Source: Lactarius indigo (Eukaryota > Basidiomycota > Agaricomycetes > Russulales > Russulaceae). Taken from it: a stretch of 64,000 bases of DNA. The translations under genes and the position numbers were made by a program. The stretch is from assembly GCA_025766275.1 (NCBI GenBank), contig JAFKAC010000044.1:409169-473168 (forward strand). Reading direction: 5' to 3'. The notes under the pieces are model-generated. The model ran no database searches. It was given only the letters and a program-made list of their open reading frames with translations, and was not told the origin of the DNA. Shown here one piece after another: positions 34,510 to 46,059 of the stretch (position 1 is the stretch's first letter; each line of letters opens with the position of its first letter).

Positions 34510-36820
34510 ATGTCCCCTACAATCTTCGACAGGATCAATGCCTCCGTACGCCAATCTTACTCCTCTTGGCTACTACATCTGATTACTCCGTACAGGTTGC
34601 TTATTCGTTCGTTGGGCGTTGGTTTAAACTCGAGGGGTCTGGTGTCCCCAACGAGCGACAGGGTTCTCGATTCCTCGTATGCACCTTTCGATTCCTTTTC
34701 CTTGTTCTCCGTCACTCACCAGTAACAACCCAGACAGAAATCCGTGCAGGCGTCACAACATGGGTGCGTCCCACTCCTACCAATACACATATATTTCCTA
34801 TCAGTGTGGCTGACGACTAATACTCCCTTCAGGCCGCAATGGCGTACATCGTTCGTCACATCCTGCTTATTGAATAGTACCGTAACCTGACGTACTACTC
34901 TATCAAAGATATCCGTCAACGCTTCCATCCTCTCTGACACGGGAGGCACCTGCGAATGTCCAACTGGCGATGGCTGCTCCTCAGACCCGACATATCTTGC
35001 CTGTGTAGACGAGGTCCACAGAGACCTCATCACCACCACGGCTGCTATCTCTGCACTCTCAAGTTTCCTCATGGGGTTACTTGCGAATCTCCCCGTCGGG
35101 ATGGCACCGGGCCTCGGGTTGAACGCTTACGTAGGTACCAAATATTTCCCATTGACAACCGCTAAGTTGTGCCCGAAGTTCACCTACTCCATTGTTGGTT
35201 TCCACGGAACCGGCATCGTTCCGTACCGCGAAGCCCTTGCGGCTGTTTTCATGGAAGGGTACGTTAGGTCGTTTCCAAAGCTAGGGACTACGCACCTGAA
35301 CGTCTTGGACAGATGGATTTTCCTTGCTTTATCTTTGCTCGGTCTCCGTCAATGGCTTGCTCGTATCATGCCACAGTCACTCGTTCTCGCGGTCGGTGCC
35401 GGAATTGGCCTCTTCATCGCGTAATTCACGTTCGCTCTGTTCGTGCCTTCCAACTTACTGACCTGTCTTCAGTTTTATAGGACTTTGTAGGCCACGATGT
35501 TCCATCTTCTAGAAGTATACCTCTAACTTGCGTTGTAGCATCTGGCGGTCTCGGCGTTATTGGTGGTGATCCTGTCAATTTCGTGGGACTTGGGGGTTGC
35601 ACACCAGATCATTACCTACCTAACCTTCCGCCAGGGTATTGCGATAGTGTCGTCATGCGTAGCCCTACGATGTGGCTTGGTATCTTCACCGGAGGGTAGG
35701 TTCACGTATTATGCCTAGGAGTGATGTCTACTAATTCTCGTTGCTCAGTATCCTAACAGTCTATCTCATGTTGTACCGCGTCAAAGGCGCGATTCTTATC
35801 GGTATATTCCTGACCTCGATCATCTCTTGGCCACGTGGAACGAGTGTCACCGTCTTCCCGCACACCGATGCTGGCGACGCCGCATTCGATTTCTTCAAGA
35901 AAGTGGTGACCTTCCACCCCATCAAGCTCATCGGCAACGCTATTGATTACAACTACTCAAACGGCAAAGTGTGGTACGCGCTCGCTACCATGCTCTACGT
36001 CGACATCCTCGACACGACCGGGACGCTCTACTCAATGGCGAAATTCGCGAACCTGCGCGACCCGGTCACGATGGACTTTGAGCGCAGCACTGTCGCTTAC
36101 TGCGTTGACGCGTTCTCGATCTCGATGGGCGCGCTTATGGGAACCAGTCCCGTGACAGCTTTCATTGAGAGCGCAACGGGCATTGCTGGTGCGTCATTAT
36201 CCCACCTTCATCATAATTGAATATCTCGATGGATGATTCGGCGCGAGCAGAGGGCGGCAAGACGGGTATCACGGCAATCACAACCGGCCTCGCGTTCTTC
36301 ATCTCGGTCTTCTTCTCCCCCATCTTCGCTAGCCTTCCTCCATGGGCTACCGGCGGCGCTCTTGTGATTGTCGGGACACTCATGGCCCGTAACGTACGGG
36401 AGATCAATTGGGACTATATGGGAGACGCCGTTCCGGCGTTCCTCACTATTGTCATCATCCCTCTCTCGTATAAGTATGTGCCCAGTTCGTGTACTATACT
36501 GAAAGGGAACTGACAGTGGCTGTGCAGCATCGCGTACGGAGTCATCGCGGGCATACTCTCTTATGTCTTGCTCAATGGTTTGCCATGGATCCTCCGCAAG
36601 GTGTCTGGCGGCCGCATCGTGCCACCAAACTATGGCCAAGCTGAAGTATGGATCATCCCACCTGGAGGCATCATCCCCGTCTGGATGTTCGTATTGGCAC
36701 TTCTCATCCTTTGTTTGTGTTTGTTACTTATCCAATACGTCTTAGGAAACACGTTCACGGTTATCTCACCAATCGTCCTTACACACCAACCAATTACGCT
36801 TCCAGCCTTCGTCACCGTGA
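34510..36820 (+). CDS. AzgA-family purine permease, copy 1
   Basis: Multi-pass plasma-membrane carrier of the AzgA/NCS2-like group, which imports adenine, guanine and hypoxanthine with protons. The start MSPTIFDRINAS joins VAYSFVGRWFKLEG, TEIRAGVTTW, AAMAYI and [15 protein letters not shown] through short introns. Family signatures follow: [86 protein letters not shown] and [16 protein letters not shown], then [17 protein letters not shown]. All junctions tested keep frame to a TGA at 36818-36820. The short C-terminal tail differs from copy 2. Both copies appear functional; their substrate specificities cannot be told apart here. Confidence 0.9.
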
Positions 36821-37289
36821 CTCGGCCACTACCAACCGTACCTCCGATGAAAAGGTCGACGCATCTGAGGGGCACCGCACAATCGGCGTTGCTGTGACCG
36901 CGTCAAGAGAATAATATGATGGTCGTGTGGAGGTATCTTTAAGACTGTTATTATTATTATTGTTCACTTTCGACGCACAACGTGCAGTCGATACTGCAAT
37001 CTTATCTCGCTCTGTAACATCTCCGGGATTTATTTTTAGAAACAGAACTGTACTGGTGGCATGTTGATATAGTACCCCAGAAATACCCTTCTGTGCTACG
37101 CTCGTTTCCAAATGCAATCGTTTTCGCTATCTCCCCTCGCTTGCTCGATTATAGCACATACAATACGTTATCCGATAAGGTGGTCTTCCTTCTGCAAACT
37201 TGTCTTCCACAGCCAACATATGTGAACCAAACCGCGACGTGCATACTATAGTTGCGAGTCGGTCCTTAAGTGGGCATACTTGTAGTATT
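36821..37289. other. 3' flank of the permease gene
   Basis: AT-rich, with a TTATTATTATTATTG run near 36949. No gene is seen. Confidence 0.4.
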
Positions 37290-38340
37290 GTTTGCTCATG
37301 GCCGGGTTGGCTTCGTCAAATGACGATGACGTCCACGATATCGGTTCAGCCTCGGTCCAATGGGGGTCGTTACATTTCTCACCTCGAATGATTACTTATT
37401 TAGGCAAAAGGCAAATTTCGCCATTTTGGACTGCGTGATCCTCGGCCTGTCGACTGAGAGGAACACCAACAAGACCAATGGGTATTGTTTTCGTCCTTTC
37501 TTTCTTTCATTATGCGATGTTTACGCCAACAAGCTCAAAGAGAGCGTACAGGAGGTACCATAAAGTGCCGTCCTAGGATAGAGCAATGCGAAGTTGCACT
37601 AGCCAAGGCAGATTATAAGTCGACTGAGTCGAGGTACTGTATACCAGATGCTGGCAACCAGGCTCGCCTAGACGATGTCTGATCGGACCCCCGGAACCAA
37701 CTTCGCTGTCTGGAAGCCGGGGGCAGACAGGACACCGGAAGTGCTTCAGGGAAGTTGTGTATGCCGGCCTTAACGTACACGCGATGTGCGCGGCGGGGAT
37801 GTATGGCCGTGGTATGTAATCCGGGGATTGAACTGCCCAAACGGGTACGCAAGGAGTACCGGACGAACGAACCCGCGGGCTCGACGAGCATCAATCTCGA
37901 TGAACGGGGGAAGCGAATGCGTTCTTCCTTCGACAACGGGCACTCCCCCAAACCAGATGGGAGGTCATCGCACCAGATTCAAATTGGCGTGAGCCGCGTG
38001 GCATACTCGGTCCGTTAGAAGTTCCTTCTCGCTCATGGCGAATGGGCCGAGGGGAAAAAATAAAGGGCTCGCGTACAGGTCGCGCAGTGGATCGCATCGT
38101 GCTGCCGTTGCGTCGGCACTCCGAGTCCCTGTCTGTACGCAAGTCGAGTATTGAATTTTTACTAGGACAGCGTGGTCAAGGGCTTGAGCACTTGTGCTGC
38201 AGATCTGCGCCGCAGGACGGAGCGGCTTGCGCACAGGCCGATATAAACTTTGAGTGTCCGGCACTCGGTGACAACAGAGCCTGAGATCTCGCGTTTGCGT
38301 GTATTAGGGACACGGAGGTGACTTGATTGAACTAGAAGAG
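37290..38340 (+). repeat. ~1-kb dispersed repeat, copy B
   Basis: Aligns with 42570-43640 through GAAGTGCTTCAG, GTGTATGCCGGCCTTA versus TGTATCCCGGCCTTA, GCGATGTGCGCGG, GTACCGGACGAA and GGTGACTTGATTGAACTAGAAGA. Less closely it aligns with 23545-24640. Confidence 0.65.
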
Positions 38341-38349
38341 GGATCTTCC

Positions 38350-39380
38350 ATTGGATCGACAAGACTGTTCAAATAAGGGTACACGGCGCGCTTGACCGTG
38401 AAGAGCACCACGGATATCGTCAGCTTTTTTCGCCAGCTGTGGGTGACAAAAGGGAAACCCTGCTACGGCGGCGAAGCTGAGTCTTCGTTGCTTCCTTCGT
38501 TGCTCTTATCACCGCTGCACGACTTTATGTCAAGAAAACCCGAGCAAGTTGCACGAACCGGGATCTTTACGGGCGGATATGGAAGGAAGATGTTGATTTC
38601 GACGAAGAAAGTGGGGGCTGTTGAGATCCAACGGCTCAATGATATAAGTAATCGCAAATCGATAGCGCTTGAACCGGACCTCTGTGTACTGAGGTGCGGT
38701 CGTACATTGAGTGCAAGTTGCATGGATCGAAGAAACCCATTTGAGTTTGTGCACGTGGTGCATCACGTGATTATATGTGACGTACTTTTGGCACTGGCAT
38801 GAGCACTTGGCACTGGTTTGACAAGTTTGACCATGACTTAGCTAGACCGATGAGGGTAAACCTGCGATATCATACAGGCCTATTACGGGCCTAGAACTTA
38901 GCCCTGCTGTCATAAACCTTAGCTTGCTCCGCCATGCCTTGGCCACTTCACTTTCAAGTTGTCGTGAAATCCTCTCGTCTACGATTGAGAACAAGTTCTA
39001 TGGGGCTCTATAGTACTATTCTTGACGCCGCATTCCCTGCACCAAACAGGCCCTAACCCTCCGTGCCGCACCGCGCCTCTTCCCACACTCTGCGTCTCAA
39101 CCGGCGCTGCACGGACCCTTCCCGTCCCGCGTAGAAGCAAAGCCGCGACTCGCAAAGACGAGTCGTTTTCGACAAAAAGCGCAGAAGGGGAGAAAATGCA
39201 CAAAAAAAAGGTAGACATTTGCTAAAATCTCCATCAAATCTCACTATTTTTTCTTCATAAAAATTATACATGTTGTAGCTACAGATGTATACTTTGACCT
39301 TTACTGTATAGATTGTTGTATTTTGATGATGTGAGAGAAGAATTTGGAAGGCGAGAAAAGATCAGTGGCTGCTGACGTAA
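38350..39380. other. intergenic, nothing recognised
   Basis: Short ORFs only. The right end is the 3' flank of the reverse-strand protease gene. Confidence 0.4.
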
Positions 39381-39395
39381 GGGGGGGATGGTTCT

Positions 39396-41452
39396 TTAGT
39401 TGTCGTCGTCCCAATAGAGGTTGGCACCAGGGAACTTGGCCAGGATGAGGGTCCAAAGCCAAAACATGGGCGTTCCGAAGGTTATGTCCGACGAGCCAAT
39501 TTTCCCGGTGCCACCGGTGAGCAGGGCAACATACCTGCCAACGACGTCGACGATGATGGATCCACTATCGCCGCCCCAGGAGAAGGGACCAGATTCGTTG
39601 CTGTAGGGGTGGACCGCTACTTCAGTCGAATTGATCTCGCCTGTGGGAAAGTACCGGCGGACGTGAGACAAATATCCGGATAAGCCACCCACGGTGGTGA
39701 GCGTCTTAGAGCCGCGTTTGATGACGCGGCGGTTGGGATCACCTTCCAGAGTCTTTTTGTCAGGCTTGCGTATCTCTTCATCCGAAAGAATGCCTTGCAA
39801 CTTGAAGAGACCTTCGTACGGATATTCGAACTCATGCGCTGCATCAAACCAGTCGTACATTAAATTCCTGAACTTAACCTGGGAGATCTCCGGGCCTGGA
39901 AAATGAACGGTCAGAATAGACGCCTTCAGCAAGACAGGTCAGCACCCACCTAAGCTAAGCACGTTGTTCCTGAGGTTCGTGAACTTGTCCTTGACGAGCT
40001 TGATGACACAAAGGTCCTTCGTGAAGAGGTGGGGAGGAGTCGCGACGCTGATGGGGGGTGCCCAGACGACGTGACCGATGATGCGGTCCTTCAACTTGCC
40101 CCACTTCGTCTTCACTTTCACGAAGTACTGCTTCAACGCCTCGATCTTGGTTCTGAGCTCGGTCAGGTCGCGCTGGGTCTCCGCCAGCTGGCCCGCAGAC
40201 TTCTGAGCGTCATCGCCACCAGCCTCCACCCTTCTCGTTAACTTCGCAATGTGCTTCTCCAAGGGATCGACCGTGTCGATAAGAATCCTACCAATATGGC
40301 CCTGGATAGAAGCGAGGTAGTTGGTGAACGCGTTGGGTCTCATCACGACGACCTCCTTCTTGGGTCCGGCTATGTAAGTGTAGTCAGAACTGCTCTCAAC
40401 TTCTCAGGGTTGATAACGTACCGACGTAGTTGTATTCATCGTTGGGCTCGCTGTCCTTGAAAAGAACGTGACGGGCAGTGACCGCGTAGAGCTCATCCCC
40501 AACCCTAAAGTAAAATCCGAGCGTACCCTGCATCTTCGTCTTCAGGCCAGCAATGGGCAAGCTGAGTGCAGTAGACAGGTTGTCGATGACGTCCTTTAGG
40601 GGATCGAAGTAAGAGGCTGGGGGGAAGAGCTCTGGGCCAGCCAAGGACTTGGCCACCGACTCCCGGTAAGTAACCTCGACATCGGTGATGCCATGCTTCT
40701 TGAGGAGCTCAAGGATGTCGTTGGCAGAGTAGTGAGCGACCTCGCCGGTGAGAGTATCTGGCATCACCCCGACCCAGATCGTAGCCGGAGTGGTGTAGAC
40801 TGTCCCATACACGACGGGCTTGATGTGCGCGATGTCGTCGTAGTTGAGGCTCCCCTCGTCCTCCTCGTCAACTTCGCTCTCTTCGCTCTCCACGATCTCC
40901 CGGTCATCGCTCTCCTCAGTCCAGGTGAAGCGGACAAGATCGACAGATGTCAGCTTAATGCTTCTCTCGTCGAGGACCTTGACGACCTATGGAATGAATG
41001 TCAGTCCACAAATTGCTGCGCCTCGAGAACGCCACGAACCTCAGCACGAATAGTATCCCACAAATTATCCTCGCCCAGTTTGTGGTCCTCAGGAACGGTA
41101 CGAAGCTTCATCAAACGACAATATTCCTCAGGGCCAGTGGGCAGGACGTATTTCTCCTTCTCTCTCGTTGTCCTGTAGACAAGCTTGGGACAGCGACCTC
41201 TGGGACCAGAGACACCGGCGTAGTAGAGGCACGCCTCGAACTTGGGGACATCGTAGGGAGAGGACTCCACAGATAAATCGCTCGAAGAGGTGCTGTCGTT
41301 CGAGTAGAGACTGTTGACGTCGGGATCGGTGTCGCTGTCGTTCAAGCTGAAGAGGCGGTGCCGGCGCACGGCGAAGGCCGCGCATTCCTCATCGAATGCC
41401 TTAGACAGGACATGGGCCTCTAAGTTGTTCTCGATGGGGTGACCGTCCTCCA
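39396..41452 (-). CDS. trypsin-like serine protease with coiled-coil insert
   Basis: Exons 41040-41452, 40422-40986, 39950-40369 and 39396-39895 are joined in frame by GT-AG introns. The 5' end at 41452 is an acceptor (TTTCTTTAG), so a short upstream exon with the ATG is missing from this model. The N-terminal third is acidic and Ser/Asp-rich (LNDSDTDPDVN). The catalytic triad can be assigned: H in YAVTARHVLF, D in TKDLCVIKLV, S in GGDSGSIIVD. Between H and D is about 100 residues of predicted coiled coil (DPLEKHIAKLTRRVEAGG through KIEALKQYFVKVKTKW), which ordinary trypsins lack. No signal peptide is visible, which suggests an intracellular enzyme. It belongs to a poorly characterised basidiomycete family; the substrate is unknown. 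Confidence 0.75.
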
Positions 41453-41587
41453 CTAAAGAAAGTATACGAGCAGGTTAGTATAGAATAATAGCAATAAAAC
41501 GTTAAAGGGCTCGCTTGTGGTGGGATCGAGTTCAAAGTTATCAAGCAAGCAAGTAGCAAGTGCCAGTGGTTTGGCGGAGATAAAAAG

Positions 41588-41595
41588 TGACGTCA
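41588..41595. promoter_or_regulatory. CRE-like palindrome TGACGTCA
   Basis: A perfect bZIP/ATF-type site about 135 bp upstream of the first traced protease exon and just left of the calcium-channel remnant. It is a plausible promoter element; the match alone is weak evidence. Confidence 0.35.
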
Positions 41596-41699
41596 CTACT
41601 GTATCTGAAGATCCAGTACCCCTTCTTCACATCTCGCCCATGTCGACGGATGGCGCGCAGCATTCCACTCGCAGTTCCACCTCTTCGGAAATAGAACTC

Positions 41700-42352
41700 C
41701 CCGTCATCTCAGCTGGCGTTGGACCAAGTTCTCCCTCGCTGGTACCCTCTAGTGACAGCTGCAACAGCTTCACTAGGCGCCGACTCAGCTGGGGAAGAGT
41801 CGAGTCTGGACAGGATCCTCTTCACCCTGACCCACCGGCAGACCCTCAACATCGGCGAAATAGTGCCCACTATCGCGTTCGACATCGAGATCGCAGTGCG
41901 AATCGTCGCCCATCTACTGGATTGGCGCGGTCATCTAGATCCCCATGGTGCACGACTCGCCAGCGTACCCCCGACTGACGATTTTCTAGCTCGCACGTTT
42001 CTACTGCGTTATCATTGAGATCCCGCGCATGAAGTCGCTCCTGCTGTCTGTTTTTGGAAACATGCACGGCCTAGCCAACATGTCTGTCTTCCTCATCCTC
42101 GTCAATTACCTTGCCGCGCTCTTTGCTACGCAGCTCCTACGCAGCGACCTTCAGAGCAGCGAAGCCATGAACTTTGGGCAGATCTTCACTTAGTTCTTGG
42201 CTATCTACCAGATCTTTGCGTTCGAGAACTGGACGAAGGTCCTCTACAGCTCTGCGATGGCGGAGATACCCCTCGGGCAGTCGTGGGTCGTCGTCACCTT
42301 CATTGTATTCTGTTATTCGGCCTTCCCTCACATCATTCTAGAGGCGTTGTGA
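41700..42352 (+). pseudogene. cch1: Cch1-type voltage-gated calcium channel fragment
   Basis: Residues typical of one repeat of the fungal high-affinity Ca2+ channel Cch1 can be read: FDIEIAVRIVAHLLDW, then LARFYCVIIEIPRMKS, VFGNMHGLANMSVFLIL, MNFGQIF, and pore-region FLAIYQIFAFENWTKVLYSS. The reading frame changes between DIEIAVRIV (~41870) and the ARFYCVI segment. In that second frame there are TAG stops at 41987-41989 (Q position) and 42191-42193. Sequence before ~41780 and after 42352 does not match. It is a dead partial copy; an intact parent gene should exist elsewhere in the genome. Confidence 0.8.
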
Positions 42353-42569
42353 TATGTTTTGTCCCTGAGCTAGTTTGAGGCGTTGCCGCCGGTCAGCACC
42401 GGCCAGTACCATTGGTGTCAAGGGTCCTGTCCGTGAAGGTGATTTCCTTCAAGTTCTGCTCCCTGCCAACTTGTCCTTTTCGACTAGTACGCGTGAACTA
42501 ATCCACAATCTGCATAGTCACCCGTCTGCCTTGCGAATATTCCCGAGGGATAACCATACTCGTGACTTT

Positions 42570-43640
42570 TTTTCAATATAGCGGCGTCCATGACATCGAT
42601 CCCAATTTCGGTCCATTGAGAGTTGTTACGTCAAATGATAATTAATTTTCGCCATTTTGGATCTCGGCCATCTCGTGATCATGGACAGGTCTACTGCGTT
42701 CGTACAGGTCTGAGTGAAGCACACGAACAAGAAAAGTGCGTCTTTTTTTCATATTCGGCCCTGCAGAGAGTAAATACAACATAGAGCAGAACAGGTCCAC
42801 TGGACAGGACCAGTCAGACTATCGTTAGATATCGAGGCATACTGGACGCCGAGAACCAGTCTAGCCTTAAAGGACGTTTGATTGCGGTCATCGAGGATCA
42901 ACTTTGCTGTTTGGAGGCCGGGCGGAATACGACACCGAAGTGCTTCAGCGGAGTTTATGTATCCCGGCCTTACTGTAAATGCGATGTGCGCGGAGGTGTG
43001 GCGCAATTGCGCGACGCTGGCAAAGGATAAGGCAATATTGGAGTCGTACCGGACGAAACAAACCCGCGACTCGACTCGAACCGTGAACCGTGAACGGAGG
43101 TAAGATCGTCTCCAAACTCCAAAACCAGATAGGTTAGACAGCTGGATCCAACCTGACTTCACCACCCGGTTACACAGCACACAAGAGAGCTCCGGCTATG
43201 GGGGCATGGCAGGTATGGTGCGACGTGCTCTTTCTCGTTACAGTGAATGACCTGGAAAAAAGCTTGCGCCACCTCGTCGGCTGTATCCAAGTCGTTCTTT
43301 TCTGCCTGCCATTCCGCCAGCATGTGCCCCCTGCCCAATACTGTATGTATGTGCTGGAGTGCGCTGCAGATCCGATCTGCGCCGCCGGGGTCTAATTCCT
43401 AGACGAGACGAGCGACTTGTCCACGACGTGACGTGCAGGCAGCTGGGGAATGCAAAACTCGAGCGTCTGGCGCTCGGTTGCTGCCCACAATGGTCAGTGA
43501 CAACAAAGACCGCATCATGTCTTCGCCACGAGGAGCCCAAAACCTTGTGTTTAGAAGTGGGACACGCGTGGTCTTGTACCACGGTGGTGACTTGATTGAA
43601 CTAGAAGACATTGCGCGCATGTTACAATGTATTTCAATTC
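42570..43640 (+). repeat. ~1-kb dispersed repeat, copy C
   Basis: See copies A (23545) and B (37290); C and B are the closest pair. The copy ends with GGTGACTTGATTGAACTAGAAGA near 43605. Confidence 0.65.
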
Positions 43641-43644
43641 AGTC

Positions 43645-46055
43645 GCTTACTGTAAACCTGAATTCAGATTGATCAGATTCTTTGGGACAGAAGTGGAGCA
43701 CATTGTGATATCCTCACAGTCGCACGGCGCAAGAGGGGCATTACATCCGATCGAGAAGGCCGTTCAATTAAGCGCCCATGCTTCGATTTGCTCATGACGC
43801 ATGATATCATGACGCGTCTGAGCGTGGGGAGCGTCACGGGAAGTTCCGGTCCAAGAAACAAGTTCCCACTCGTTCCCCACTCGGCTAGGAGTCGTGGGAC
43901 GGGATAGGTACAGTAATGGGACGAACCGATAGACAGTTGCTAAAGCTGGAGAAAATATCAAGTCTGTATTTCCACCAGCTGTGGATGACAGAGAGGCCTT
44001 CCTGATCGTCCCGCGGCCAGGCCGGGCTTCATTGCTTGCTTCGTTACTTCATTGCTGCGACGCGACCATATGTTTACCGTATCAAGTTGACGTGATTACT
44101 CGCCAACTTGGCGCTAGGGAATCTTGCTGGGACCCAGCATGCCGTGCGCCAAAGCGTTTTCTAGGTACTGCATTCAGGGGGATTCAGTAATGATATTGTT
44201 GGAGGTGTTCTCGTCACTTCGATGATGGCAGGATGGTGAATGACAGATAAACCAGAGTGGTTGACCAATTTTCTGATACTGGCACCATGCCATGCACGAC
44301 TTGGCACACGGGAAAGACCCTGAAGAGATGGCCCATGGGGGAAATGTGACGTGCGACCAATACTAGCCGTGGCTCCACAATCCGTGTCATGGCAGACAAT
44401 AGTCCAACGTAATATCACTGGCCCTTCAAGCTGACCACGTCCCGGGGCTCTTAGTGGTGACCACACTTACCGCACGTCCTTATTATATTATATAACCTGA
44501 ACCCCAGAACTGCTGATTGATCAGTGTCACAAAGCGCAGGAGAACCTCCACAAAGCTCCTTGGGGAACAACCTGAAAAGTGCTCCTGTCGGTGAGTAAAG
44601 GCACGCACAACATCGAATTGACGAAACACTGTGAGACTTTAGTAGGGGGTGACCAGACCTCGAGAGGGCCACAAGAGCTGAGGTTGGCCCAAGCGCTGAC
44701 CCAGGGATGTGCATAAGCAAGCTGAGGTGCAGACGCATCAAGAAGAATGGCTGAAGAGTGGCCTAAACTAAGGCCTAAACAGAAAGCTATAATCAGAACG
44801 TAATGACGTGTAAAGTGCGCCAGATTACGCTCATCGACGTATCAAATGGAACTCTCCTGTACAGTTACGCTCAATGCTCCGGATGCACGAATCTCGGCCA
44901 CAGCTATCCGTCGGGAGAAACCGAAAAAAAAATATTTTGCATGAAAATCTTCTCCTGCTGATCCCTGTTTGGATCCTGGCGCAATTATATCGTTGATTGT
45001 GAAGCCTGCCAAACTCAAACAACTGCGCAGCGTCGGACGCAGGGCGATTTTTTTGTCTGTACCCCGAGTACAACTTTCGTTGCAAACCCGGATTTTCGGT
45101 AGTAAGCACCGCCGGCAACTCGAGGGGCTTCTGTCTCCACCAGCTGCAACTACGTTCGCTTTGCAATTCCGGCCCGCGGCTGGCAAAGGTGTGAATAATT
45201 GCGACCATATGGGCGTAGCGTGGCTCGAGTCCAGCCCATCCCACATCCAAGCACGTGCAGGTTGCACTCTTTAGCTTGTCTTTGTGCTGAATGGGTCCAA
45301 TTCCGGTCTCGTCCGACTATCGGAATATGGGCCGGCGTCCCTTCGCGTCACCACGCGTTGGTCATTGGCAGCTCCCGACTCGAACGACGACGGTCGATGG
45401 ACTGAGGATTGATCGTGATATATTACACCCTGATTCCTACAAAATGCATCATTCCAAATCACCTATCCGTCAGAGAACTATTTTTTGAGCGGTAAGACCG
45501 GTGAGGAAGGGAAGAAACTCCAAGGCCCTGTAATGGGCACTGTAATGCGGCGGCGACGCCGGCAAGCGAAGCAACAAGTGCCGAAATAATATGACCCTTC
45601 CATAAGCGAAGTTCATATGCGCGCCTAACGACGGCCACAACGATCAGTCGTACTACATTCATTTTATTTATTTTTCGTTCTCATGCCATCGGTGACCAAG
45701 AAAACTCTTGAGAACACTGTGGACAGGGAAGAAAAGTTACCGTTTCCTGCTGATCGTGACAGGGGTGATCATGCAAAGCATCTGCTGGATTTGTGCCTAA
45801 GGACCAAGGCACCAGGGTGGCACTCAAGGTGGCACTACGCCGGGTGAACTGTGTTGAGGCGCGTGCCAGTGCTTCTGGGGATATGAAACTCGGCGCCTCT
45901 GCTCATCTGCGATTTCGATTTCCTTCATTTGGGAACTGTATCTCCTGGCAAGTCTTGCTATTTATTTTATTCTCATAAGGCGCCATGGGTCCCTCTATTT
46001 TCCCTTCTCCCCAACCCCCATTCGTTACAGCTTGAGGCTGTTCTGCGTTCCCCGT
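43645..46055. other. 2.4-kb region upstream of the second permease
   Basis: No gene is recognised. Parts at 45080-45220 and 45840-46050 align with the region upstream of the first permease, including GGCGCCT(C/T)T-type and GATTTCGATTTC words before the start codon. Confidence 0.45.
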
Positions 46056-46059
46056 GAAG

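Noticed and set aside
23545..43640. Idea that repeat copies A-C are LTRs of a retrotransposon
   Set aside because: No TG...CA ends, primer-binding site, polypurine tract or pol-like coding sequence lies between any pair; the genes in between are ordinary cellular genes.
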